NCBI GenBank assembly: GCA_014529385.2 | Contig: CM043964.1 | Span: 139,400,529 to 139,464,528 of the forward strand | DNA length: 64,000 bases | DNA from: Adiantum capillus-veneris | Taxonomy: Eukaryota; Streptophyta; Polypodiopsida; Polypodiales; Pteridaceae | Direction of reading: 5' to 3' | Part shown: piece after piece, positions 10,919 to 21,276 of the stretch | Position numbering within the stretch: position 1 is the stretch's first letter | How the letters are laid out: every line of letters begins with the position of its first letter | The notes under the pieces: model-generated | Seen by the model: only the letters and a program-made list of their open reading frames with translations | Databases searched by the model: none | Told to the model about the DNA's origin: nothing | Translations under genes and position numbers: made by a program

Positions 10919-11127
10919 TGAAGAGTGCATGTGCGAAAATGTGTGCGTCCGCGGTGTGTTGTGTGTATGAGAAGGGGAGAAGGAGAGAGTAAATCGTGTA
11001 GGTGGAGCAAGACTCAACAAATGAGCTACCCCTTATTCTTTGCATATGTACACAAGAATAAGGTGTTAGTGGGTGGACATCCATAACCTGGGCGGCTGGT
11101 CAAGGCACATGCACATGTACCCCAACA
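10919..11127 (-). repeat. 5' LTR of the 7.0-11.1 kb copia-like element
   Basis: 209 bp, TG...CA, homologous to 7031-7223. On the minus strand it begins TGTTGGGGTACATG and its inner end is followed directly by the primer site. TSD TCCAC lies directly to its right. Confidence 0.95.
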
Positions 11128-11132
11128 TCCAC

Positions 11133-11601
11133 TACTCTTTTCAATTCGAATAGGACTAGAGAATTATTACCTAGAAAAGCTAAAGCTGATCTCAAACCTA
11201 CCATTATAATTGATCACAATCAGGATAGGGGGTTGTTATGGGGGGTGTGACAGCGATAAAAAGTGGCAAGGGTCACTTGGTACCTTTCTACCCATTCATT
11301 ATAGCCTATTCTAATAATCTTTGATGTTTGGATGGTGGCACGTACCAACCTTTCCTCCATCTACCAGGAGGCGTACCTACTCCTCCTGGATTGCCAATTG
11401 TACTTTGTGTACTTGATGAATCAATTCATTGATTTGTAATGTTTTATTAAGTTCTCATCTTGTGTATTTACAATTTAGTTGTTGTTTGAAGTTTACTGTT
11501 TAAGTTTGATAAGAACTTTTACAATTCACTATATAGTTCTGTAAAGATCGAAAAATAAAGCAAACACACACACACACATCACACACTCACAGGCACACAC
11601 C

Positions 11602-11695
<94 letters not shown>

Positions 11696-12403
11696 ACTAC
11701 ATCGATCCACGCGTGAATCTCCTCTCCAAAGCTGAGTCTCCTTTTTTGTTCGCGCTAGAATCTCCTCCATTTACTCCGTCGATCCTATTTTGAGTTGACT
11801 TTTTGTTTCATTTGTTTTATTGCATCTCAATTGAAAATTCATTTCGTTCCAGTCTTGCAATCTCATTTCATTTTAATTTTGTTTGAATTAAGTTTGATTT
11901 TCAATTTATTATATGTTGTTTAATTTCATTTACATTTTAATTTTATTTGCTTAAATTTACATTTGAATCTCATTTGGTCTTTATATATTTAAACAAAAAA
12001 CAAAAAAATCCAAAAATAAAAAAGAGGACTTCAAAATTTTGAAAAAAGAAAACCAAACAATAAATGAAAAAGAGAGAAAAATCAAATAAATCCTAAAGAA
12101 GAATAAAAATTAAAATAGAAAACAATCAAAAATTGAAAATTCAATTGAAAAACAAAAATAAAAAATATAAAAGAAATTCAAAAAATAAAAGAATCAAGTA
12201 AAAACAAAAAATTGAAAGAAAATAAAACCTGAAAAAATAAAAAAATTTAAAACTAATTTTTAAAAAATCAACAAAAATCTCAAATTTCACAAGAAAATAA
12301 AAAAATTAGGAAAAAATGTAGAAAGAAATCATAAAAACTCCAAAAAATCATCAAAAAATCAATAAAAAACTAAAAAAGATAGGATGATAGGATTGATGAT
12401 AGG
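11133..12403. other. Non-coding: relic leader, (CT)n microsatellite, A-rich tract
   Basis: The first tens of bases continue the gypsy leader match interrupted at 7030. A short CA tract (about 11562-11577) and an uninterrupted CT tract (11606-11694) follow. From about 11990 to 12390 the plus strand is extremely A-rich with almost no G or C, like the leaders of some plant gypsy elements. No protein recognised. Confidence 0.7.
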
Positions 12404-14333
12404 ATGAGCACTCTAGAGATCACTACCATAGTGCCACCTAGAGTCACTGTTCCAAACGCTACTACTTATTCTATCGAGGAGGTACATGCTAGTGAGATAG
12501 CTCCTATGCCAGAGATGAGACACAATCTAGTAGACATGGATGGCGTGTGAGATTCTACACTTATTTTTTATTCTAGTGCACCTGTCATAGAGGTAGATAT
12601 TCCACTAGAGCCTACATTTGAGGAGATTGTTGATGCACACGACCATGATAGAGTTGTGTCACATGAGGCTATAGTTTTGATTAGCGACACGAGCCCTACG
12701 ACTAGAGATGAGCTACACTTGCTAGCCACCACTTTGCAGATAGATAGACCCATGCTAGTCTTGTGTGGTGAGACGATGGGATTGTGCATATTTCATGATT
12801 TAAGTCGATCAAGTTTCTTTGAGAAACTCAAGCGCTTTGTTCAAGATCCTCCCACACATAAGCTAGTGCAAGTTATGCCTAGCCCAGGCTTGTCAGGATC
12901 CTTTCAAGGCAAGTATGATGCGATGTATTTGCCGATGTTTGAGGCTGACTCAGGGACCATAGAGACTTTGTCTTACAATGAGTCCCTAGATACGCATACT
13001 CATCCAACACTGGTAGACTTCTATAGACGAGCAGATGCAAACATATGTTGACGATTGTGAATGTCGGTACACACATGATTCTAGCACATCTAGTGAGTTA
13101 CCTTAGAGTGTGAGTGCCATGCTTATGTTTGATTGAGACCCTTGAGAGCGAGTATATAGAGGCACTAATCATGCCATCTACGTGTTGACTGCCGAATTGA
13201 GATACACATTCAGGCCATTGTTTGATCGAACACGTTATAGAGCTAGACTACCTACGATAGCTCTAGCCCAATCAAGTCATAGATCACCTCCTAGACCCAT
13301 GAGTGATTGTGATCCTCCACAAGAGATTCCTAGGACTATGCCACCCCCGGATGTATCTCTAGAGCTTAGCCTACCATAGAGTGAGCTTCATAGCATAGAT
13401 CAGCATGAGAATGACAACATAGAGCCAACATTTGTTGCTTACCATCTTGAGACACATCAGAGTGACAAATTATTGAGTTATTTACCTACAAAGCAGCCAC
13501 ATCATGCAAATGTTTTCATAGAGCCATCTGTTCTTGTAGAGAGACAACCACATTCCCCAATCATAGAGTGGGCAGATATGACTTGTAAAACATTTTCACA
13601 TTAGGTTCCTATAGACCACGTTGACAAGACCAGAATAGAGGCTACATCGCAGATGTCAAAGCGATTAGAGCCTAGTTTGGTCTCTACACCCCAGTGTAGT
13701 GCTCCACATGAGGGATTCTAGCCATAGCTTCATAGAGCTTACCATAGGACTAGACATGTTTATGTTCCCCGTAGAGAGCTTCATGATAGATGTTTGTCTA
13801 GTGATGACATACTTGTGAGGATAGCAAGCCATAGAGTACATGATGGTGGATCATAGGGATGGCTAGCTTCTAGAAAGTCACTAGAGGCACATACATTACA
13901 GTAGATATTTCCAATAGAGGGACCACGACAGTATACAAGACATTCACAATGAGGATAGTGGCAATCTACTAAGAGATACTCTAGACCTAGAGTTAAACAA
14001 GCTAGAAATTCACGACCACATGTGAGCAGAGCTCAACATACATTGATTGAGACACCACAAACATTGAAGATTTGGCTACCGAAGAGCTGATTACCTATCA
14101 AACCATAGGTTGACACTAGAAATAGCTCACCTGATATTTCAAGTGACCAGGCCATCAACTTAGAGCTAGACGGAGTCAGCCATTGAGGGTTCCTCAGTCA
14201 TAGATTTCATTGACATAGGTTGATGTCATCCCTAGACCCATCAATTGTGCTACACATTCCACTATCCATATTTAGCTAGGTGCTAGCCATTCGATGGCCA
14301 TTAGACAAAGAGATAGGAGATTGGAGGTTTTAT
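12404..14333 (+). pseudogene. Long decayed open frame, unknown product
   Basis: Starting at an ATG at 12404 the plus strand reads as protein for 216 codons to 13051 with a single in-frame TGA (12548-12550). After a frameshift it continues from 13182 in another frame to about 14330, now broken by many stops, most of them TAG or TGA where CAG, CGA or TGG would be expected. The best preserved part (12551-13051) is acidic and includes LVQVMPSPGLSGSFQGKYDA and YNESLDTHTHPTLVDFY. I cannot assign a family. It follows an A-rich leader-like tract, so a gag-like or extra open frame of an old gypsy element is plausible, but no zinc knuckle or catalytic motif supports this. Confidence 0.45.
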
Positions 14334-14858
14334 TAGTTTGGAGATAGTTCTCTTATCCTCCTAATTGCACTAGACCCTTTATTTGTGCAGATTCACTATG
14401 ATGCACTAGACACATGCACGTATACTAGAGGCACTTTTTCCCTTTGGGTTCTTTTTCCCTCTAGACCTTGAGGTTTGAGACATTAGTATATGACTTCTTT
14501 TTATTTGTACTTAGGTAAAAAACTTTGATTTCTATGATGACACACCTTTCCAAGTGGTAGTGTTTTGTTTATGATTTTGCAGCATAGATGGGTTTTAGCT
14601 TTCACATAGCATGAATATTTTGAGCTCCAACATTGCATGATTATTTCCACAGCTATTGAGGAGATGCATCACATACCTGTAGGTGTACTACTTTCCATGA
14701 TTCATGTTTGTGGACATTTATATTCACTAGTTGTGGTTTTTCATGGTTTAATTGAGTGCATTTAGTTATGCTTTTTTATCTGCCATTGAAGATGTATAAA
14801 ATTGTCTTTGCTTTAGTTAAATGACCTAGAGTTTAGTCTTATAGATGAGCCTTGAGGT
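14334..14858. other. Non-coding, no gene seen
   Basis: T-rich sequence without recognisable coding or repeats, ending at the left edge of Copia-1. It may be the tail of the element carrying the decayed frame to its left. Confidence 0.4.
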
Positions 14859-15104
14859 TGTTGGAATTAGGGTTGCAGAGAAACACACACAGCTTGGAGA
14901 AGACGAAGGAAGCTCAAGGCACACAATAGAGAGTGTGTTACTTAGTGTGCAATGGAAAGATAGATAGCCCTAGAGTGATGGGCGTATATACAATGCACGG
15001 GGGAAAAAACCTCCTAAAGAGGGAAAAAATGCCCCGGCGGTCCTAGTGTGTTCACACACATCACTACCACATGTATATGGTAACACCACATGTATATGGT
15101 AACA
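14859..15104 (-). repeat. Copia-1 3' LTR
   Basis: 246 bp. On the plus strand it starts tgttggaattaggg and ends tatatggtaaca. It contains a 19-bp tandem duplication (ccacatgtatatggtaaca twice, 15067-15104) that is present in both Copia-1 LTRs but single in Copia-2. Confidence 0.97.
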
Positions 15105-15179
15105 AATCCCCCCTGGAGTGATGCGGTGAACAAGAGCTGGCACATGAGTAAAGGGAAGTGCCATGGCCTGAGGACATGA

Positions 15180-16073
15180 TCAGTCCACAAAGGGGAGTAA
15201 GCCCAAAGCTTTGCGGAAAGCTTCAAGCTTCTCACGAGACAATGCCTTTGTGAAAAGATCTGCAAGGTTGTCCTGTGTTGGCACATAAGCCAAACTGATC
15301 TCTCCTGCTGAGAGCCTCTCCTTGACATAGTGGTAATGCACCTCAATGTGCTTTGTGCGAGCATGAAAAACTGGGTTCCTCGCAACTGCCAATGCGCTCT
15401 GACTGTCAGTGTAGATAGTGTTGGCAGTGTCCTGTCCAACACCCAAATCAGCCATAAGGCGTCTGAGCCATACACACTCAACCGTAGCTGTGAAGAATGC
15501 CCTGTACTCATCCTCACAACTTGAAGTGGCCACAGTAGGTTGCATCTTGCTCAACCATGATATACATGAACTGCCAAGCATGAAACAAAAAGCACTTGTG
15601 GACACTCTCGTGTCAAAACAACCAGCCCAATCTGAGTCCGAAAAAGCATGTAAGTCTGGTGGCAATGATCCCCCCTTGGGATAAAACAAGCCAAGATGTA
15701 AAGTGCCACTAAGGTAGCGGAAAATCCTCTTGACAGCCTGCCAATGCTTACACCCTAGGCTATGCATAAATCTGCTGACTTGTGAGACTGCAAACTGAAT
15801 ATCCGGCCTCGTGTTGCATACATAAATGAGGCAGCCAACAACAGTTTGGTAAAGAGTGACATCAGCAGGATCACCAGCATCATGTAGACTCAACTTCAAA
15901 CCTGTTTCCATGGGAGTGGCAATAGGTTTGCAATCCTCAAGTCCAAATTTACATAGCAATGTCTCTATGTAACTTTTTTGACACAAGGCAATAGCACCAT
16001 CACACTGCTTAAACTGTATACCCAAGTAATGATGCAACAGCCCCAAATCTTTCATCTTGAAAGTAGCATTCAA
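15180..16073 (-). pseudogene. pol: Copia-1 RT C-terminal part and RNase H
   Basis: 297 codons. It opens in the end of reverse transcriptase (FKMKDLGLLHHYLGIQF) and runs into RNase H, which removes the RNA strand of the RNA/DNA hybrid during element replication. RNase H landmarks: SDSDWAGC (first acidic residue), SSCEDEYRA, IYTDSQSALAVARNP and HARTKHIEVHYHYV, then the copia terminal block DNLADLFTKAL. All expected acidic positions appear present. It is out of frame with the upstream polyprotein because of the deletion just before it, so it cannot be made as part of Pol from this copy. Confidence 0.9.
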
Positions 16074-16086
16074 ATCAGCCTTAAAT

Positions 16087-17013
16087 TCAGCAATATGTCT
16101 CTTTGTCCTCTTGTCCTTTTATGACAAAATCGCGAGGCTGCGTTACATAAACTTCCTCAAATATGTCACCATTCAAGAAAGCAGTAACAATGTCTGATTG
16201 ATGTACATCCCAACCAAAATGAGATGCCAATGCACATAGAAAATGGACAGTAGTCATACGACAAGTGGGAGCAAAAGTCTCTTCATAATCAATGCCTTTT
16301 TGTTGTGCATAACCCTTTGCAACAAGTCGAGCCTTATGGCGATCGATCTCACCATCCGGTTTGCGTTTCAACTTGTAAACGCACTTTGTACCAATGGCCT
16401 TTTTGGCAGGAGGCAAATCACATAAAGTCCATGTGTCATTTTCTATAAGTGCATCATATTCTGATTGCATGGCAGCCATCCAATTTTTTGAATTCTGTGC
16501 TTCATCAAAAGATAGAGGCTCCTCAACATCATGTAAGCTAGACACAGCCAAAGCATAACAATCTGATGCATAAGATGCATGGTGAGAGCCTGAACGAGTA
16601 CGACTAGACAAAGGTGGATCCAATTTACTGTCACGCAAAGTGTGCACCAGCCATTTTGGCATACCTCTAGCTTGCTCATTTTCAGCCCTTTCCTCATCAA
16701 GTACATCATGTACATCTGCATCAATAATAGGCTGATCTAGAACATTTTTAGAAACCCCCATAGGCTGTACATTTGCCTCATTGGAACTTACGTTCGTATT
16801 TCCACCACTGAAAAGAGGCAACAAAGTGTCATAAATGTCCTGTGAGCTTACATTACTGTCTCTAGTACATGACAGCAAGGGCTGAATAGAATCTTCCACA
16901 AACACTACATCCCAAGAAACCTGAATACATTTCGTTTGCGGATGATACAACCTGTAACCTTTGCTTTCAGCACTATAACCAACAAAAATACATTTGACAT
17001 CCTTATCATCCAA
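16087..17013 (-). pseudogene. pol: Copia-1 integrase tail and N-terminal half of reverse transcriptase
   Basis: 308 codons. First comes the copia integrase C-terminal block (CIFVGYSAESKGYRLYHP), then a variable linker, then the reverse transcriptase start: KARLVAKGYAQQKGIDYEET, FAPTCRMTT and the motif-A region VHQSDIVTAFLNG with its catalytic Asp. It ends at VIKGQEDKETYC and a stop, exactly where the segment leading to LYGLKQAPR and YVDD should begin; that segment is deleted. It is in the same frame as the integrase piece upstream, separated by one TAG that is CAG in Copia-2. Confidence 0.9.
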
Positions 17014-17022
17014 TTTTCTGCG

Positions 17023-17571
17023 CTACACTTGTGGCACCAAAGCATATGCCAAACAGCCAAAAACACGCATGTGCTCAATAGAAGGCTTTCTATCATGCCA
17101 TGCTTCATATGGAGTAATAGACTGCAAAGCTTTCGTAGGACACCTGTTAAGTACATAAGTGGCACACATGATGGCCTCAAGCCAAAAAGAATGCGGCAAA
17201 GCTTGACTTTTGACCATACATCGTGCCGTTTCCGTAAGTGACCCGTTTTTCCTCTCAGCAACACCATTTTGCTGAGGTGTATAAGGCACTGTACATTGGT
17301 GTTTTATCCCACGACTAGCCAGAAATGCATTAAATTCATGAGACATATACTCCCCCCCTCGATCTGAACGGAGGGTGCCCATAGTACATTTCGAGACATT
17401 TTCAGCCATAGCCAGAAATTGTTTGAAGCACATAAAAACTTCGAACTTCGCTTTAAGAGGAAATACCCATGCATGCCTGGAGTAATCATCAATGAAAGTC
17501 ACGAAGTACAGGTAATTGCTTAAGGACGGAGTTTTCATGGGCCCACAAACATCACTATGCACAAGCTGCAA
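17023..17571 (-). pseudogene. pol: Copia-1 integrase core
   Basis: 182 codons of the DDE integrase that joins element DNA to the chromosome. The three catalytic acids appear at LVHSDVCGPM (first Asp), TLRSDRGGEY (second Asp) and QQNGVAERKN (Glu). The surrounding blocks FVTFIDDYSRHAWVFPLK and CPTKALQSITPYEAWH are typical of copia. It is bounded on both sides by TAG codons that read CAG in Copia-2, so by itself it is only a broken piece of the polyprotein. Confidence 0.92.
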
Positions 17572-17616
17572 CCTGCATGTGGCCCGAACTGAACCATCCT
17601 TTGGAAACTTAGAACG

Positions 17617-18426
17617 CTACATTTTACCCAAAATACAGCCTTCACAAACATGTTTGACAGGTGCTTCAAGAGGTGGCAAAGAAGCAACCATATCAGATTT
17701 CTGCAAACGCAGCAAACTGGCAAAATTCAGATGACCAAAACGTGCATGCCAAAGTTTTGCATCTGAAATAGCCCTTGAATTTGCAACAGCATTTGCAAAA
17801 TTTTGTCCACACTTGTCATACAAAGTGAGCTTATACAGCCCACGGCACAAAAGCCCAGATGCAACAATTTCATCACCAAAATTGAGATCATGAACTGTAC
17901 ATCTGTCATCCACAAATTTGACTACAAGTCCAAGTCTAGCAAGTGCGGATACAGACAAGAGATTCTTCTTGATCCCAGGTACATAAAGTGCATCAACAAG
18001 TGTGAAGGAACTGCCATTAGCAGCAGTGAGCACAATCTTTCCAACTCCCTGAACTGGATAAGAGGCGTTGTTGGCACAAGTGACTAAATCCCCATGAGGG
18101 ACAGACTCGAGAGAGGTAAACAATTCACGATGTGAGGTAATGTGCTTTGTAGCACCACTATCAAAATACCACACATGTGAATTTGCAGCAACTGACAAGC
18201 ATGCATCATGGACAGCAGGATTGTAAGTGCACTTTGCGCTAAAAGCCCATTCTGCATCAACATCAGCATTACAGTCTCCTTTCACAGAAGACTCAACAAT
18301 GGCTGCATTTGTAGTGGAACCAGCATTTGCAGTGGAACCACCCTCTTTCTTCTTAGCCTCTTTGGCCTTCAACTTAGGACACGACTTGATCAAGTGATCA
18401 TTGGCTTTACAATAATGGCAACGCAT
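17617..18426 (-). pseudogene. gag-pol: Copia-1 gag zinc knuckle, protease, pre-integrase
   Basis: 269 codons. CHYCKANDHLIKSC near the start is a CCHC knuckle that binds element RNA. WYFDSGATKHITSHRELF holds the aspartic protease DSG triad that cuts the polyprotein. VYVPGIKKNLLSVS-like sequence and LWHARFGHLNFASLL lead into the integrase zinc-binding domain, whose CEGC pair is intact here. It ends at a TAG. Upstream, a stop and a frameshift separate it from the main gag piece. Confidence 0.92.
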
Positions 18427-18611
18427 CTTGTTTTTGCCCTTATCACCAGAATTTCCAGACTAATTGCTGCTAGCAGAAGCATTAGGAACATAACTTTTGC
18501 CACTCGCAGCAGACCCATAAGAAGTGGCTGCATTGCTGTTACCACCCTTTCTTTGAGAAGCAATAAAAGCCTGTTCAACTGCACGCTGTCTAGTCCTGTT
18601 TTTCTGGAAAG

Positions 18612-19268
18612 TTACTCTTGCAATAGCAATGTGCATAATGCATCAAACTTGACAACTTCAGGATTTCCTTGGGTCATCAGTCTCCAAGTACTAGCAAAAG
18701 TCTGGTAGGAATCTGGTAAGGCATCAAGAACAGTCTGCACAAGGGAACTGTCTGAAATGACTTCACCTGCAAAAATAAGTTGCTCATTGATATCCTTGAC
18801 ACTAGCAAGGAAAGTGTCCATATCATCTTCCTCATGCATAATCTTCGACTCTAGCTCTTTACGCAGAAAAGCAATTTTAGCCTCATTGCGGCTTGCATAA
18901 AGACCTGCTAGAATATCCCAAGCCTGTTTTGCAGATTTTGCTGAACGGATGTGAGGAATAATGGTGCGCTTCACAGAAAACGCAATCAATGCACGAGCCT
19001 GCGCATCCTTAACATCCCAACGAGCTTGTTCTGCGGTAGGCAAAACAACTCTAACAGTTGCAATCCTTGCAGCAAGACCTGCAACATCCTCAACATCGCC
19101 TACATCCTTAGAACCAGGACGTACATCAATGCCCTGCACAATGTTCCAGACACCTTTTGACACAAGAACATGTTGCATCATATAAGCCCACATAGGGTAG
19201 TTGTCCCCATCCAACCTGTTCTCAGCAGCAAACATCTTGAACACATCTGTGTTGTTGTTGTCAGCCAT
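18612..19268 (-). pseudogene. gag: Copia-1 gag
   Basis: Begins MADNNNTDVFKMFAAENRLD, the same start as in Copia-2, a short distance inside the 5' LTR. The body has the copia gag pattern: DNYPMWAYMMQHVLVSKGVW, ARALIAFSVKRTIIPHI, AKQAWDILAGLYASRNEAKI and LDALPDSYQTFASTW. It stops at LLLQE where Copia-2 reads on (TCA changed to TAA), and a one-base deletion in a T run follows. The start was chosen because it is conserved between both copies; a longer upstream extension is open but unlikely. Confidence 0.9.
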
Positions 19269-19592
19269 GGTAAATGCTGCACCTGATGTGAAAACTGTCC
19301 GAAAATAGGAGAAACGGAGCGGGAACAACCTGTGCTATATAGCATAGACTGTAGAAGACTATAAGGCACCTGTTATGCAAAAAACGGCACTTACAGAAAA
19401 TCTGTACAAAATGACAAAATAGCCTGTGCAGTACTGCCTGTAGTGGAAACGGAGGCCGAAATGAGCCCAAATCAAAATTCTGCGAACTGCGAACGCTCGC
19501 CAAAGCTCACTGAAATCGGAGAAAGTGAGCAGGCATTTGCTGGAGCAGCTGGCGACTAAGCCTGGGAGGACGTGACCTGCTCTGATACCAAT

Positions 19593-19838
19593 TGTTGGAA
19601 TTAGGGTTGCAGAGAAAGACACACAACTTGGAGAAGACGAAGGAAGCTCAAGGCACACAATAGAGAGTGTGTTACTTAGTGTGCAATGGAAAGATAGATA
19701 GCCCTAGAGTGATGGGCGTATATACAATGCACGGGGGAAAAAACCTCCTAAAGAGGGAAAAAATGCCCCGGCGGTCCTAGTGTGTTCACACACATCACTA
19801 CCACATGTATATGGTAACACCACATGTATATGGTAACA
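19593..19838 (-). repeat. Copia-1 5' LTR
   Basis: 246 bp, nearly identical to 14859-15104. On the minus strand its end is followed by ATTGGTATCAGAGC, the tRNA-iMet primer site (plus-strand complement at about 19579-19592). Confidence 0.97.
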
Positions 19839-20093
19839 AATTAGGAGGCCATGACTTTAGGTTAACTCATATACTTGACTCATAGTCTTAGTTGGTAAAA
19901 TTATTTGAATGTTTGAGGCCTTATAAGCGTTTTAGGTATAGAGAGGCTTTCTCACTTAAACAACAAAGAACACTAGTAAGATACAAAGGAAATGAAAGAA
20001 AAAACAAAAGTACCACAAATGTAAAACCTTAAGCTGGAAGAGAAATATTGGCTTGAACTTGGTACTTCACTCACATGTATTGCCTATGCTTAT
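19839..20093. other. Non-coding spacer between Copia-1 and a gypsy relic
   Basis: No recognisable coding or repeat. The gypsy reverse-transcriptase similarity to its right stops at about 20094. Confidence 0.4.
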
Positions 20094-20830
20094 CTTATTC
20101 AAATTTGTATATATGTCATTTTTTGAGACAATATGTCCCAATATTCTACCTTGTCTAACCATGAATACACACTTTTCTGGGTTAAGGCACATCATATACA
20201 TCCTGCACTTCTTGAATATTTTTTTGAGATGTTCTGTATGTTCATCTCTCAAGAGAGAGTGTATACATAGATCATCCATATAAATTTTCAAGAATATCCT
20301 CAAGTGTTCTTTAAAAGCATGTGCCATTAATCTTTGGAATGTTGCCGGGGCATTAGTCAATCTAGAGGGCATGACTCTATACGCATATCTACCCCATTAT
20401 ATGGAAAATTCCATCTTATATTGATCTTCAAGCATGATTGCAAGCTGGTTGTAGACAAAGAATCCATCTAAGAAGGAATGTGCCCGCTTGCCTGCCGCTC
20501 GTTTTAGAACATGGTCAGTGATATAGGTAAGGGATAATTATCCCTTATTGTGGTTGCATTAACCTTCTTTAAATTGACACACACTCAAAGTTTACCATTT
20601 TTCTTGGGCACTACCACAATTGGAGATATCTAGTCCGGTGTGATCTATCTCGTAGATGAACTTAGCTTCCTTTAATTTATCAATCTCTCCCTTAATGTGC
20701 TTAGCAAACATATCATTATACGGGTATGATCTTTGTCGACTAGGCTTTGCATTGGGTTTTAATGGAATCGTGTGCTGGCATATTGTCGGATCTACTCCTT
20801 TTAGGTCTTTATATGACCAAGCAAACACAT
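20094..20830 (-). pseudogene. pol: Gypsy reverse transcriptase, decayed
   Basis: Two pieces. Right part (20592-20828): MFAWSYKDLKGVDPTICQHT and PYNDMFAKHIKGEIDKLKEA, the normal entry to gypsy RT, ending near GSAQEKW. Left part (20067-20372): MPSRLTNAPATFQRLM and IYMDDLCIHS, the palm domain with the catalytic YMDD, then LNPEKCVFMV and ILGHIVSK. The two pieces are in different frames and about 200 bp of intervening RT is disrupted. The similarity ends abruptly near 20094. Confidence 0.88.
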
Positions 20831-21276
20831 CCTTGTACTCCTTGAGAAGACTTATGAGCTTCTCTTCTTCTTCCAGACTCAGATCAGTTGCTATATAGAC
20901 CGTGGTGCTTAGGCTCTTCTTTTGGTTTTGCCAAGTCTATCTTCTTTGCGTCCTCTGTCTTGTCATATAACTCCTTGTCCTTTTTCTCTCGTATGGGCTA
21001 TGTCATCACTACCTTTCTGTCTTGCATAATAAATCTTTTGTAGCTGGAAGCTACACTCATGTTGTCGTCATTTTTCTCACCCTCTTCTTCACCACTCTAT
21101 GTTTTTGCTGTCCACACTTCTCTCAGAGTTTTCCTGAGCTCTTTGTATTTCTTCTTTCTCTCAACTTTGGTCCATTTAGTTTCTCCGAACTCGCCTAGTC
21201 TTGGTTCTTTTGTTTTCTTGGGTTTTGTTTCAGTTTCAAACTTTTGAGTTTGTTTTCTCAGGTTTCTTATGCTATC

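Larger units (their letters stand above)
7031..11127 (-). mobile_element. Non-autonomous Ty1/copia-like element with short LTRs
   Basis: Complete insertion with terminal repeats of 193 bp (7031-7223) and 209 bp (10919-11127), both TG...CA, flanked by a perfect 5-bp target duplication TCCAC (7026-7030 and 11128-11132). On the minus strand the 5' LTR is followed by TTGGCATCAAAGC, a decayed form of the iMet primer site, and the 3' LTR is preceded by a purine tract (AAGTGGGAGAT). The only recognisable coding is a copia gag-protease piece at 8569-9396 and a decayed continuation towards 8430. No integrase, reverse transcriptase or RNase H is visible, so it must have moved with proteins from another element. 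Confidence 0.93.
14859..19838 (-). mobile_element. Copia-1, Ty1/copia retrotransposon with internal RT deletion
   Basis: 4980 bp with LTRs of 246 bp each (14859-15104, 19593-19838) that differ at only a couple of positions by eye. On the minus strand the order is LTR, primer site TGGTATCAGAGC, gag, zinc knuckle, protease, integrase, partial reverse transcriptase, RNase H, purine tract CAGGGGGGATT, LTR: the copia order. The frame is broken by a one-base loss in a T run near 18599 and several stops. About 70-75 codons of reverse transcriptase, including the YVDD centre, are missing. The flanks (gaggt on the left, aatta on the right) do not form a target duplication. Copia-2 at 30284-35242 is a very close relative. 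Confidence 0.96.

Noticed and set aside
11606-11694. CT tract as a promoter Y-patch or GAGA element
   Set aside because: Pure simple repeat with no gene start next to it.
16243-18708. Plus-strand open frames over Copia-1
   Set aside because: Antisense of gag-pol with no motifs; the same shadows appear over Copia-2.
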